Shown: in pieces, positions 17,643 through 25,771 of the stretch
How positions within the stretch are numbered: the stretch's first letter is position 1
Layout of the letters: each line of letters opens with the position of its first letter
Origin: Cellulomonas sp. SLBN-39
Lineage (GTDB): Bacteria > Actinomycetota > Actinomycetes > Actinomycetales > Cellulomonadaceae
Direction: 5' to 3'
Assembly (NCBI RefSeq): GCF_006715865.1
Contig: NZ_VFOA01000001.1
Coordinates: 2,108,001 to 2,172,000 of the forward strand
DNA length: 64,000 nt
The notes under the pieces: generated by a model
The model's input: only the letters and a program-made list of their open reading frames with translations
Told to the model about the DNA's origin: nothing
The model's database searches: none
Made by a program: the position numbers and the translations under genes

Positions 17643-18014
17643 TCACAGCGGCCACGGCCCCAGCCGCCCCCACGCGACGAGCGCGGCGAGCAGCAGGAGG
17701 ACGAGGCTCGGCACCGCGCCCGGGTTCTCGCCGCGGCGCAGGTGCAGCACCACGGCACCGGCCATCGTGACGGCGAGCCCGACCGCGGCCAGGGGCGTGA
17801 GCACGGTCGCGATGCCGGTCAGTCCCGGCAGCACCAGGCCGAGGGCGCCGAGCACCTCGACGGCGCCGAGCGCCCGCAGGGCGGGCGTGGACCAGCCGGC
17901 GCTCCACGGCAGGGCCGTGGCGAGCGCGTCCTTGGGCCGGGTGAGCTTCATGCCGCCGGCGGCGAGGAAGGCGAGGGCGAGCAGGGCCTGGACGACCCAG
18001 AGGGCGACGTGCAC
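17643..18014 (-). CDS. DoxX-like small membrane protein
   Basis: A 123-residue protein with four predicted membrane helices. The DoxX-type opening is LLALAFLAAGGMKLTRP, followed by ALPWSAGWSTPALRALGAVEVLGALGLVLPGL, VGLAVTMAGAVVLHL and VLLLLAALVAWG. DoxX-like proteins are associated with respiratory or redox functions, and this subgroup often sits with flavin or quinone oxidoreductases and MarR regulators. Here it follows the quinone-oxidoreductase-like gene by 39 bases on the same strand, so the two probably form an operon controlled by the divergent MarR protein. The exact activity is unknown. Confidence 0.82.
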   Translation of the reverse strand: MHVALWVVQALLALAFLAAGGMKLTRPKDALATALPWSAGWSTPALRALGAVEVLGALGLVLPGLTGIATVLTPLAAVGLAVTMAGAVVLHLRRGENPGAVPSLVLLLLAALVAWGRLGPWPL

Positions 18015-18053
18015 GGGGGGCTCCTTCGGGAGGTGCGGTCGGGGGAGGAGCGG

Positions 18054-18956
18054 TCAGAGGGTGACGACGACCTTGCCGCGGGTGTGGCCCTGCTGGACGT
18101 ACGCGTGCGCGTCGGCGACCGCGTCGAGGCCGAACGTGCGCTCGACGCGGGGCGTGTACGCGCCCTGCTCGCCGAGCGCCGCGGCGGCCGCGAGCTGCGC
18201 GGAGTCGTTCTGGGCGCTGACCAGCTGCGCCCCGAGCGACGGGGCGCTGTAGTCGGCGACCGTGACGACGCGGGAGGCGTCCCCGACGATCGCGACCAGC
18301 TCGGCCAGCGAGCCCGAGCCGGCGGTGTCGAACACCGCGTCGACGCCCTGCGGCGCGACCTGCGCGAGGCGGTCGGCCAGGCCCTCGCCGTAGGTGGTGG
18401 GCACGGCGCCGAGCTCGCGCAGGAAGTCGTGGTTGCGCTCGCTGGCGGTGCCGACGACCGTCGCGCCGCGGGCGACGGCGATCTCGACGGCTGCGCTGCC
18501 CACGCCGCCGGCGGCGCCCTCGACCAGCAGCGTCCGGCCCGCGAGGTCCCCGAGCGCGTCGAGGGCGGCGGTGGCCGTGGCGGTCGCGAGCCCGGCCGCG
18601 GCGGCCTGCTCCAGGGTCCAGGTGGACGGGACGGGGGCGAACGCCGACAGCACGGCGAGCTCGGCGGTGGCGCCGCCGAGGCCGCCCAGGCCCCACACGC
18701 GGTCGCCGACCTGCACGCCGGTGACGCCCTCGCCGACCTCGTCGACGACGCCGGCGGCGTCCCGCCCGGGGATCGCGGGGAACGTCACGGGCATCGCGTC
18801 CTTGAGGTACCCGGCGCGGACCTTCCAGTCGATCGGGTTGACGCTGGCCGCGGCGACGCGGACACGGACCTCGCCCGCACCGGCGTGGGGCTCGGGGGCG
18901 TCCTCGACGACCAGGACCTCGGTGCCGCCGTACTCGTGGAAGCGTGCTGCGCGCAT
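18054..18956 (-). CDS. NADP-dependent quinone-oxidoreductase-like MDR enzyme
   Basis: A 300-residue member of the medium-chain dehydrogenase/reductase superfamily, quinone oxidoreductase branch. The N-terminal GroES-like half begins MRAARFHEYGGTEVL and has VAAASVNPIDWKVRAGYL and PGRDAAGVVDEVGEGV, with none of the catalytic zinc cysteines. The Rossmann half has LLVEGAAGGVGSAAVEIA (AxxGxVG type, about residue 140) and FDTAGSGSL. It probably reduces quinones or enals with NADPH. ATG 18956 follows an AGGAGGA leader. The divergent MarR gene and the inverted repeat at 18997-19048 suggest induction by electrophiles or quinones (inference). Confidence 0.9.
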   Translation of the reverse strand: MRAARFHEYGGTEVLVVEDAPEPHAGAGEVRVRVAAASVNPIDWKVRAGYLKDAMPVTFPAIPGRDAAGVVDEVGEGVTGVQVGDRVWGLGGLGGATAELAVLSAFAPVPSTWTLEQAAAAGLATATATAALDALGDLAGRTLLVEGAAGGVGSAAVEIAVARGATVVGTASERNHDFLRELGAVPTTYGEGLADRLAQVAPQGVDAVFDTAGSGSLAELVAIVGDASRVVTVADYSAPSLGAQLVSAQNDSAQLAAAAALGEQGAYTPRVERTFGLDAVADAHAYVQQGHTRGKVVVTL

Positions 18957-18996
18957 GGGTTCCTCCTGGGTGACCGGCCGCGTCGAGCAGCCTCGA

Positions 18997-19048
18997 TGAC
19001 TTGACGTGGAAAGTGATCCTGCTCCCGATGACTTTCCGTGTCAAGTCA
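18997..19048. promoter_or_regulatory. MarR operator: long inverted repeat over divergent promoters
   Basis: Two 22-bp arms, 18997-19018 and 19027-19048, are inverted copies differing at three positions and are separated by 8 bp. Each arm contains a -35-like TTGAC(G/A) pointing inward, so a dimer on either arm would cover the promoters of both the oxidoreductase and marR genes. Confidence 0.75.
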
Positions 19049-19068
19049 GTGCGCGGTAGGGTGGGTGC

Positions 19069-19569
19069 ATGGCCGAGACCGACCCCCGCTGGCTCACCGC
19101 CGACGAGCAGCGCGCCTGGATCGCGCTCGCCGGCACGCTCATCTGGCTGCCGGCCGCGCTCGACACCCAGCTGCAGCGCGACGCCGGCCTCAGCCATCCC
19201 GAGTACCAGGTGCTCTCGTGGCTGTCGATGAGCGAGGGGCGCACGCGCCGCATGAGCGAGCTCGCCGAGTCCTCCAACGTCACGCTCTCGCACCTGTCCC
19301 GCATCGTCGCCCGGCTCGAGGGGCGCGGCTGGGTGCGGCGCACGCCCGACCCCGACGACGGTCGCTACACGCTCGCGGCGCTCACCGCGGAGGGCTGGGA
19401 CAAGGTGGTGGCCACCGCCCCCGGCCACGTCGAGGCGGTGCGCACGCACGTCTTCGACCAGCTCACCGCGGCCCAGGTCCGCCAGCTCGAGGCGATCGGC
19501 ACGCGGCTGCTCGACCGCCTGCACCCCGGCTGCCGCCCGGGCGCGCCCCGCGGCGGCCAGGACGCGTGA
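19069..19569 (+). CDS. MarR-family transcriptional regulator
   Basis: A 166-residue winged-helix regulator. It opens WLTADEQRAWIALAGTLIWLPAALDTQL, the first dimerisation helix. Next come the MarR signature LSHPEYQVLSWLSMS and the DNA-recognition region RMSELAESSNVTLSHLSRIVARLEGRGWVRR. The wing DPDDGRYTLAALT and the C-terminal dimer helices follow. Length and order are typical. It diverges from the oxidoreductase/DoxX pair, and the 22-bp inverted repeat between them is the expected operator. No redox cysteine is seen in the N-terminal helix, so ligand binding is likelier than Cys sensing. Confidence 0.93.
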   Translation: MAETDPRWLTADEQRAWIALAGTLIWLPAALDTQLQRDAGLSHPEYQVLSWLSMSEGRTRRMSELAESSNVTLSHLSRIVARLEGRGWVRRTPDPDDGRYTLAALTAEGWDKVVATAPGHVEAVRTHVFDQLTAAQVRQLEAIGTRLLDRLHPGCRPGAPRGGQDA

Positions 19570-19668
19570 CCGCCGCGGGCCGGACGTCCACGTCGTCCCG
19601 CAGGTCCAGCGGCTAGGCTCGTCCGGGCGCCTGCAGGGGGCTCGCGGGTGACCGGCGGAGGTGGTGAC

Positions 19669-20772
19669 GTGGACGTCGACGACGTCTCGGCCGTCGCGCC
19701 GGGCGCGGCCTCCGCCCCCGGCCGGGCCCGCCCGCGTCCGCCCGCGATCACCGACGTCGCCAGCGCGGCCGGGGTCTCGTACCAGACCGTCTCGCGCGTG
19801 CTCAACGACCACCCGAACGTGGCCCGCGAGACGCGCGCCCGGGTGCTCGACGCGGTGCAGCGGCTGGGGTACCGCCGCAACATCGCGGCCGCAGCCCTCA
19901 AGACGCGACGGACCGGGGTGCTCGGGGTCGTCGCGACGGGCTCCAACCTGTTCGGCCCCACCCGCACCCTCGTGGCCATCGAGCAGGCCGCCCGGGCCCG
20001 CGGGGTCTTCGTCAGCCTCACCACGGTCGACCTGCAGAGCAAGTCCGAGGTCGGCGCGGCCATCGAGCACCTGCTCGACCAGGGTGTCGACGGCATCGTG
20101 GTGATCGCCTCGCACGACGAGGCCGCGACCGCGGTGCTCGAGTCCCGCACCACGGTGCCCGTGGTCGTCGCGGGCCGGCCGGGGCGCGACGGGGTGCTGG
20201 CGGTCGCGGTCGACCAGGAGGCCGGCGCGACCATCGCCACGCGGCACCTGCTGGGGCTCGGCCACCGCGACGTGCTCCACCTGGCCGGTCCGTCGCCGTG
20301 GGTCGACGCCCGGGCGCGCGCGGTCGGCTTCCGCGAGACCATGGCGGCCGCCGGGCTCGCGCCGCGCACGCTGTGGGCCGACGGGTGGGACGCGGAGACC
20401 GGCTACCGGGTGGGCCAGGAGCTCCTCAGCCGGGTGCGGCGGCGGCGCAGCGTCCTGCCGACCGCGGTCTTCGCGGCCAACGACCTGCTCGCCCTCGGGG
20501 TCGTGCACGCCCTGGCGGACGCCGGGCTGCGCGTGCCCGCCGACGTCTCGGTGGTCGGCTACGACGACGGCGACGGCGCCGCCCACTTCGTGCCGCCGCT
20601 GACGACCGTCGCCCAGGAGCTCGACGAGCTGGGCTACCGGTGCGTGGAGCTCCTGCTGGCGGCGCGCGACGGCGTGCCGACCTCGACGTCGGTGTCGGTC
20701 TCCCCGCGGCTCCTCGTGCGCGAGAGCACGGCCGCGCCCCGGCGCCACGACCCGGTGCTCGCCCCGGACTGA
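19669..20772 (+). CDS. LacI-family regulator, probably of the adjacent ytf-type importer
   Basis: A 367-residue LacI repressor. The helix-turn-helix reads AITDVASAAGVSYQTVSRVLNDH, with the hinge helix after GYRRNIAAAALKT. The sugar-binding core shows GVLGVVATGSNLFGPTRTL, DGIVVIASHDE, VAVDQEAGATIATRHLLGLGH and VFAANDLLALGVVHAL. It ends SVSVSPRLLVREST. GTG 19669 has GGAGG 7 bases upstream; GTG 19648 is in frame and would add 7 residues. The next gene is the YtfQ-like binding protein on the same strand, beyond a terminator and its own promoter. TGAGAACGTTCACA at 20906-20919 is its likely target, with galactose or galactofuranose a plausible inducer (inference). Confidence 0.88.
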   Translation: MDVDDVSAVAPGAASAPGRARPRPPAITDVASAAGVSYQTVSRVLNDHPNVARETRARVLDAVQRLGYRRNIAAAALKTRRTGVLGVVATGSNLFGPTRTLVAIEQAARARGVFVSLTTVDLQSKSEVGAAIEHLLDQGVDGIVVIASHDEAATAVLESRTTVPVVVAGRPGRDGVLAVAVDQEAGATIATRHLLGLGHRDVLHLAGPSPWVDARARAVGFRETMAAAGLAPRTLWADGWDAETGYRVGQELLSRVRRRRSVLPTAVFAANDLLALGVVHALADAGLRVPADVSVVGYDDGDGAAHFVPPLTTVAQELDELGYRCVELLLAARDGVPTSTSVSVSPRLLVRESTAAPRRHDPVLAPD

Positions 20773-20809
20773 CGCGCGGGCGACGGGCGTCCGCAGCCCG
20801 GCGTGCCAC

Positions 20810-20837
20810 CGCCCGGTGTGACCGCTCACACCGGGCG
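20810..20837 (+). terminator. Terminator after the LacI gene
   Basis: A perfect 12-bp stem (CGCCCGGTGTGA at 20810-20821, complement at 20826-20837) with a 4-base loop lies 37 bases after the lacI-family stop. It separates it from the importer operon. Confidence 0.7.
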
Positions 20838-20891
20838 CCGGGCGTCGTTGGCCTGCGACGACACCGAGACCTCCTCGTGACCGTAGGACCG

Positions 20892-20921
20892 TTGACGCCG
20901 CTCGATGAGAACGTTCACAAT
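20892..20921 (+). promoter_or_regulatory. Promoter and operator of the ytf-type importer operon
   Basis: TTGACG (20892-20897), an 18-base spacer and CACAAT (20916-20921) form a promoter. The near-palindrome TGAGAACGTTCACA at 20906-20919 lies inside the spacer and -10 box, where a bound LacI repressor would block RNA polymerase. Confidence 0.6.
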
Positions 20922-20985
20922 CGTCGTCGTCACGCTTGCTGGACAACCGACGAGGACGTCGGCCCTGCGCTCAAGGAGGAGTTGC

Positions 20986-21963
20986 ATGATGGGCATCACC
21001 CGCACCCGCACCCGCATCGCCGGTGCGCTCACGGCGGTCACCGTCCTGGCCCTGGCCGCCTGCGGCGGCGGCAGCACGGACGCCGGTGGCGACGACGGCG
21101 GCGACGACCTCATCCGCGTGGGCTTCTCCCAGCTCGGCGCCGAGTCGGGCTGGCGCACCGCCAACACCGAGTCCGTCAAGGCGAGCCTCAGCGAGGAGAA
21201 CGGCTTCGACCTCACGTTCGTCGACGCCCAGCAGAAGCAGGAGAACCAGATCAAGGCCCTGCGCGACTTCATCGCCCAGGACGTCGACGTCATCGCGTTC
21301 TCCCCGGTCATCGAGACCGGCTGGGACGAGGTGCTCCAGGAGATCAAGGACTCCGGCATCCCGGTCGTGCTCGTCGACCGCACGGTCGACACCACGGTCG
21401 AGGACCCGTTCGTCACGTGGATCGGTGCCGACTTCAAGCAGGAGGGCACCACCGCGGGGGAGTGGGTCGCGGAGAACGCGCCCGACGCCAAGATCTTCGA
21501 GCTGCAGGGCACGCTCGGCTCCGGCGCCCAGGTCGACCGCGAGGAGGGCTTCGGCGAGGTCGTCGGCGACCAGATCATCGGCAAGGCGTCCGGCAACTTC
21601 ACGCGCGCCGAGGGCAAGACGGCCGTCGAGGCCGCCCTCCAGGCGTACCCGGACATGACGATGATCTTCACGCACAACGACGACATGGGCCTGGGGGCCA
21701 TCGAGGCCATCGAGGCCGCCGGCAAGGTGCCCGGCGAGGACATCCAGATCGTGTCCATCGACGGCGTCCGCGACGGGCTGCAGGCGCTCGTCGACAAGAA
21801 GTTCAACTACGTGGTGGAGTGCAACCCCGTGTTCGGCGACCAGCTCGCCGAGCTCGTCACGCAGGTCGCGAACGGTGAGGACGTCCCGAAGGAGACCATC
21901 GTCATCGACAAGGCCTTCGACCAGACGATCACCCAGGCCGACGTCGACGCCCGGCTGTACTGA
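20986..21963 (+). CDS. ytfQ: YtfQ-like galactofuranose/galactose-binding lipoprotein
   Basis: A 325-residue periplasmic-binding-type protein with a lipobox LALAAC (Cys 26). The mature chain matches the E. coli YtfQ pattern recalled from the family: VGFSQLGAESGWRTANTES (YtfQ VGFSQVGSESGWR), DAQQKQENQIKALRDFIAQ, SPVIETGWDEVL, VVLVDRTVD, ELQGTLGSGAQVDR, GNFTRAEGK and FTHNDDMGLGAIEAI. It should bind galactofuranose or galactopyranose and pass it to the two permeases downstream. ATG 20986 (or the adjacent 20989) follows AAGGAGG. It heads the operon ytfQ-ytfR-ytfT-yjfF, with a strong hairpin right after it. Confidence 0.9.
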   Translation: MMGITRTRTRIAGALTAVTVLALAACGGGSTDAGGDDGGDDLIRVGFSQLGAESGWRTANTESVKASLSEENGFDLTFVDAQQKQENQIKALRDFIAQDVDVIAFSPVIETGWDEVLQEIKDSGIPVVLVDRTVDTTVEDPFVTWIGADFKQEGTTAGEWVAENAPDAKIFELQGTLGSGAQVDREEGFGEVVGDQIIGKASGNFTRAEGKTAVEAALQAYPDMTMIFTHNDDMGLGAIEAIEAAGKVPGEDIQIVSIDGVRDGLQALVDKKFNYVVECNPVFGDQLAELVTQVANGEDVPKETIVIDKAFDQTITQADVDARLY

Positions 21964-21978
21964 GCCCTGAGCGACGCC

Positions 21979-22015
21979 CCCGGGCGGCCGGTGCCCCGTG
22001 CACCGGCCGCCCGGG
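21979..22015 (+). terminator. Intercistronic hairpin between ytfQ and ytfR
   Basis: A perfect 16-bp stem (CCCGGGCGGCCGGTGC at 21979-21994, complement at 22000-22015) with a 5-base loop. It has the same position and design as the hairpin after the binding-protein gene at 14941-14974. Confidence 0.65.
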
Positions 22016-22037
22016 ACCGCCCGCAGGAAGGACACCG

Positions 22038-23576
22038 ATGTCCGCACCCCCCGCCGCCCCCGTCGTCCAGATGAGCGGCATCTCCATCGCCTTCCCCGGC
22101 GTCAAGGCCCTCGACGACGTGTCCTTCCGCCTCGTCCCCGGCGAGGTGCACGCGCTCATGGGGGAGAACGGCGCCGGCAAGTCCACCCTCATCAAGGCGC
22201 TCACGGGCGTGTACGCCACGGACACCGGGCAGATCGAGGTCGAGGGCCGCGCGCAGCGGTTCGACGGCCCCGACCAGGCCCAGGCCGCCGGCATCTCGAC
22301 CGTGTACCAGGAGGTCAACCTCTGCCCGAACCTCACGGTGGCCGAGAACGTCATGCTCGGCCACGAGCCGCGCCGCGGTCCGTTCATCGACTGGCGCGCC
22401 ACCCGCCGCACCGCCGCCGAGTACCTGCGCCGCCTCAACCTCGACATCGACCCGCGCTCCATGCTCGGGTCGCACACCATCGCCGTGCAGCAGCTGTGCG
22501 CGATCGCCCGCGCGCTCGTCGTCGACGCCAAGGTGCTCATCCTCGACGAGCCGACGTCGTCCCTCGACAACGCCGAGGTCGCCGAGCTGTTCCGCGTCGT
22601 GCGCCGCCTGCGCGACGACGGCGTCGCGATCCTCTTCGTCTCGCACTTCCTCGACCAGGTCTACGAGCTCTGCGACCGCGTCACCGTGCTGCGCAACGGC
22701 CGGTTCGTCGGCGAGCACCGCATCGACGAGCTGCCCCGCCGCGACCTCGTCGCCGCCATGATCGGCAAGTCCCGCGACGCGCTCGCCGGGATCGAGGAGA
22801 AGGCCCGCTCGACCATCACGATCCACTCCGACAAGGAGACGCCGTTCCTCAGCGTCGTCGGGCTCGGCAAGAACGGGTCCGTGCGGCCCTTCGACGTCGA
22901 CCTGTACGCCGGGGAGATCCTCGGCGTCGCCGGTCTGCTGGGCTCCGGCCGCACCGAGCTGGCGCGGCTGCTGTCCGGCGCCGACCGCCCCGACACCGGC
23001 GAGGTCCGCGTCCAGAGCACCCTGACCCGGCTCACCTCGCCGCTCGTCGCGCTGGCCCGCGGCATCGCGTACTCCACCGAGGACCGCAAGAAGGAGGGGA
23101 TCGTCGGCGACCTCACCGTGCGCGAGAACATCGCGCTGGCGATGCAGGCCCGCCGCGGCACGTGGCGGCCCGTGCCCCGCCGCCAGCTCGACGACGTCGT
23201 CGACCGGTACATCACCGCGCTGCAGATCAGCCCGCCGAACCCGAACGCCCTCATCCGCAACCTGTCGGGCGGCAACCAGCAGAAGGTGCTGCTCGCCCGC
23301 TGGCTCGCCACCGCGCCGCGCCTGCTCATCCTCGACGAGCCGACCCGCGGGATCGACGTCGGCGCCAAGGCCGAGATCCAGAAGCTCGTCACCGAGCTGG
23401 CCCAGGACGGCATGTCCGTCGTCTTCATCTCCTCCGAGCTCGACGAGGTCCTGCGCCTGAGCCAGCGCCTCGTCGTCATGCGCGACCGCGAGAAGGTCGA
23501 CGAGCTCGTCAACGCCGACGACGTCACGACGGCGACCATCCTCGAGACCATCGCCGGAAGCGGGGCCCACGCATGA
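22038..23576 (+). CDS. ytfR: Sugar ABC transporter ATP-binding protein, YtfR type
   Basis: A 512-residue ATPase with two fused nucleotide-binding domains, as in RbsA/MglA/YtfR. Domain 1: IAFPGVKALDDVSF, Walker A GENGAGKST near residue 46, Q-loop YQEVNLCPNLTVAENV and Walker B VLILDEPTSSLD. Domain 2: Walker A-like LLGSGRTELA (degenerate, as usual in this family), EDRKKEGIV, signature LSGGNQQKVLLARWLA, Walker B LLILDEPTRGID and ISSELDEVL. It powers both permeases encoded next. GCAGGAAGG precedes ATG 22038. Its stop overlaps the start of the next gene by 4 bases. Confidence 0.93.
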   Translation: MSAPPAAPVVQMSGISIAFPGVKALDDVSFRLVPGEVHALMGENGAGKSTLIKALTGVYATDTGQIEVEGRAQRFDGPDQAQAAGISTVYQEVNLCPNLTVAENVMLGHEPRRGPFIDWRATRRTAAEYLRRLNLDIDPRSMLGSHTIAVQQLCAIARALVVDAKVLILDEPTSSLDNAEVAELFRVVRRLRDDGVAILFVSHFLDQVYELCDRVTVLRNGRFVGEHRIDELPRRDLVAAMIGKSRDALAGIEEKARSTITIHSDKETPFLSVVGLGKNGSVRPFDVDLYAGEILGVAGLLGSGRTELARLLSGADRPDTGEVRVQSTLTRLTSPLVALARGIAYSTEDRKKEGIVGDLTVRENIALAMQARRGTWRPVPRRQLDDVVDRYITALQISPPNPNALIRNLSGGNQQKVLLARWLATAPRLLILDEPTRGIDVGAKAEIQKLVTELAQDGMSVVFISSELDEVLRLSQRLVVMRDREKVDELVNADDVTTATILETIAGSGAHA

Positions 23577-24664
23577 GCACGACCGCAGCACCGGGGCGCA
23601 CCACCGCCTCGCGGGGCGCCGAGATCTGGCGGGAGGTGACCCACCACGGGCTCTTCTGGCCGGTCGTCGCGCTCCTCGGCCTCCTGCTCGCGTGCGGGGT
23701 CGCCAGCCCCGGGTTCCTCGAGGTCACCGTCCGCGACGGGCACCTGTTCGGACAGCTCGTCGACCTCGCCCGCAACAGCGCGACCCCGCTGCTGCTGGCC
23801 CTCGGCATGTGCCTCGTCATCGCGACCGGCGGCATCGACCTGTCCGTGGGTGCCGTCATGGCGATCGCGCTGGCCGTGTCGCTGACCTACCTCGACGGTG
23901 CCGCCGACCCGTCCGACCTCGGCACCGTGCTGACGGCGGTGGCGCTCGGCCTCGCGGTCGGTGCGCTCGGCGGGGCGTTCAACGGGGCGATGGTCGCGGT
24001 GCTGGGCATCCAGCCGTTCATCGCGACCATGATCCTCATGGTCGCCGGCCGCGGCATCGCGATGCTCGTCACGCAGGGGCAGATCACCACCGTCTCGAGC
24101 CCGCCCTTCAAGACCATCGGGTCCGGGTACCTGCTCGGCATCCCCATGCCGGTGGTCATCGCGCTCGTCACGTTCGTCGTCGTCGCCGTGGTCGTGCGGC
24201 GCACCGCGCTCGGCATGTTCCTCGAGTCGATCGGCATCAACCGCGAGGCCAGCCGCCTCGCCGGGGTCCGCTCGCGGCGCACCACGTGGACCGTCTACGT
24301 CATCGCCGGGACGCTGGCCGCTCTCGCCGGCCTCGTGTACGGCGCGCCCACCATGGCCGCCGACGCCAACAACATCGGCCTGATGAAGGAGCTCGACGCG
24401 ATCATGGTGGTGGTCCTCGGGGGCACCAAGCTCGACGGCGGCCGGTTCTACCTCGGCGGCCTGCTCGTCGGCGCGATGCTGCTCAGCACGCTCGAACGCG
24501 CGGTCATCATCTTCCAGCTGCCGTCGCAGACGACGCCGCTGTTCAAGGCCGTCGTGCTCATCGCCGTGTGCGTGGCGGCCTCGCCCACGCTGCGCGCGAT
24601 GCTGCGGCGCACCCGCCGTGCCGTCGTCGCCACCCCCGCGCCCGCCGAGCAGGTGGCCGCATGA
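23573..24664 (+). CDS. ytfT: Sugar ABC transporter permease, YtfT type
   Basis: A 363-residue RbsC/YtfT-family membrane subunit with about nine to ten helices. The family signature LALGMCLVIATGGIDLSVGAVMAIA occurs near residue 80; GGAFNGAMVAVLGIQPFIATM and MKELDAIMVVVLGGTKLDGG follow. ATG 23573 overlaps the ytfR stop (ATGA), and its own stop overlaps yjfF, so ATPase and both permeases are translationally coupled. The neighbouring second permease is distinct in sequence, which matches the ytfT/yjfF heteromeric pair rather than a duplicated rbsC. Confidence 0.9.
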   Translation: MSTTAAPGRTTASRGAEIWREVTHHGLFWPVVALLGLLLACGVASPGFLEVTVRDGHLFGQLVDLARNSATPLLLALGMCLVIATGGIDLSVGAVMAIALAVSLTYLDGAADPSDLGTVLTAVALGLAVGALGGAFNGAMVAVLGIQPFIATMILMVAGRGIAMLVTQGQITTVSSPPFKTIGSGYLLGIPMPVVIALVTFVVVAVVVRRTALGMFLESIGINREASRLAGVRSRRTTWTVYVIAGTLAALAGLVYGAPTMAADANNIGLMKELDAIMVVVLGGTKLDGGRFYLGGLLVGAMLLSTLERAVIIFQLPSQTTPLFKAVVLIAVCVAASPTLRAMLRRTRRAVVATPAPAEQVAA

Positions 24665-25710
24665 GCGCCGACCAGCTGGTCCGCCCCGAGCGGCCCACCG
24701 CGTCCGTCGTCCACCGGGCCCGCCGGGCCCTGGGCGGGTTCGACCGGCGCATGCTGCCCGTGCTGGGCACGCTGCTGACGCTGGCGATCATGCTGGGCGT
24801 CGGCCAGGAGCGGTACTCCACCGACCGCGTGGACTTCGTCAGCATGAAGCTGCTGTCGAACCTCCTGGTCGACAACTCCTACCTGCTGGTGCTGGCCGTC
24901 GGCATGACGTTCGTCATCCTCACCGGCGGGATCGACCTCTCCGTGGGTGCCGTGGTGGCGCTCGTCGGCCTGGCCATCGCGCAGATGTTCACCGCCGGGC
25001 TGCCGCTGGCCGTGGTGCTCGTCGCCGGCGTGCTCATCGGCACGATCTGCGGCCTGCTCATCGGCGTGATGGTGCAGGTGTTCGACATCCAACCCTTCAT
25101 CGCCTCGCTCGCCGTGATGTTCCTCGCGCGCGGGCTGGCGAACGTCGTCAGCGTCAACTCCCTGAAGATCGACGACGCCGGGTTCTCCGCGCTCGCCGCG
25201 TGGAACATCACGTTCGGCGAGGGGCGCACGTCGTGGCGGATCAACGCGAGCATGCTCGTCGCGCTCGCGGTGCTGGTCATCGCGTTCGTCGTGCTGCACC
25301 ACACCCGGTTCGGACGCTCCGTGTACGGCCTGGGCGCCGGCGACCAGGGTGCGGCGATCAATCTCATGGGTCTGCGCCCCGCCCGTACGCGCATCTGGGT
25401 CTACACGATCTCCGGCACCTGCGCGGGCGTCGCGGGCGTGCTGTTCGCGCTGTACACCAAGTCCGGGTTCAACCTCACGGGCATCGGCATGGAGCTCGAC
25501 GCGATCGCCGCGGTCGTCATCGGCGGCACCCTGCTGTCCGGCGGCACGGGCTTCGTGCTCGGCACCGGGGCGGGCGTGATGGTCTACGGGCTGATCCAGG
25601 TGCTCATCGCCCGCGAGGGCCTGGACTCCTGGTGGACGCGGGTGTTCATCGGTGCCGTGCTGCTCGCGTTCGTCGTGCTGCAGCGCGTGCTCGCCGTGCG
25701 CCGGCGCTGA
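24661..25710 (+). CDS. yjfF: Sugar ABC transporter permease, YjfF type
   Basis: A 349-residue second permease of the same importer. The signature VLAVGMTFVILTGGIDLSVGAVVALVG marks the RbsC/YjfF family, followed by GVMVQVFDIQPFIASLAVMFLARG, TRFGRSVYGLGAGDQGAAINLMGL and GMELDAIAAVVIGGTLLSGGTG. ATG 24661 overlaps the ytfT stop. It is the last gene of the operon and is followed by a large hairpin. The four-gene order ytfQ-ytfR-ytfT-yjfF equals that of the E. coli galactofuranose importer. Pectic galactan or arabinogalactan side chains are a possible source of the ligand (inference). Confidence 0.9.
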   Translation: MSADQLVRPERPTASVVHRARRALGGFDRRMLPVLGTLLTLAIMLGVGQERYSTDRVDFVSMKLLSNLLVDNSYLLVLAVGMTFVILTGGIDLSVGAVVALVGLAIAQMFTAGLPLAVVLVAGVLIGTICGLLIGVMVQVFDIQPFIASLAVMFLARGLANVVSVNSLKIDDAGFSALAAWNITFGEGRTSWRINASMLVALAVLVIAFVVLHHTRFGRSVYGLGAGDQGAAINLMGLRPARTRIWVYTISGTCAGVAGVLFALYTKSGFNLTGIGMELDAIAAVVIGGTLLSGGTGFVLGTGAGVMVYGLIQVLIAREGLDSWWTRVFIGAVLLAFVVLQRVLAVRRR

Positions 25711-25713
25711 GAC

Positions 25714-25756
25714 GTGCCGCCGGGCCCGCGGGGAGGTGCCGGGCCCGGCGGCGCAC
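25714..25756. terminator. Bidirectional terminator between yjfF and the GH43 gene
   Basis: A 15-bp stem, GTGCCGCCGGGCCCG at 25714-25728 with 25740-25756 carrying a 2-base bulge, lies between convergent genes. Confidence 0.65.
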
Positions 25757-25771
25757 CACCGGGGTACCCCG

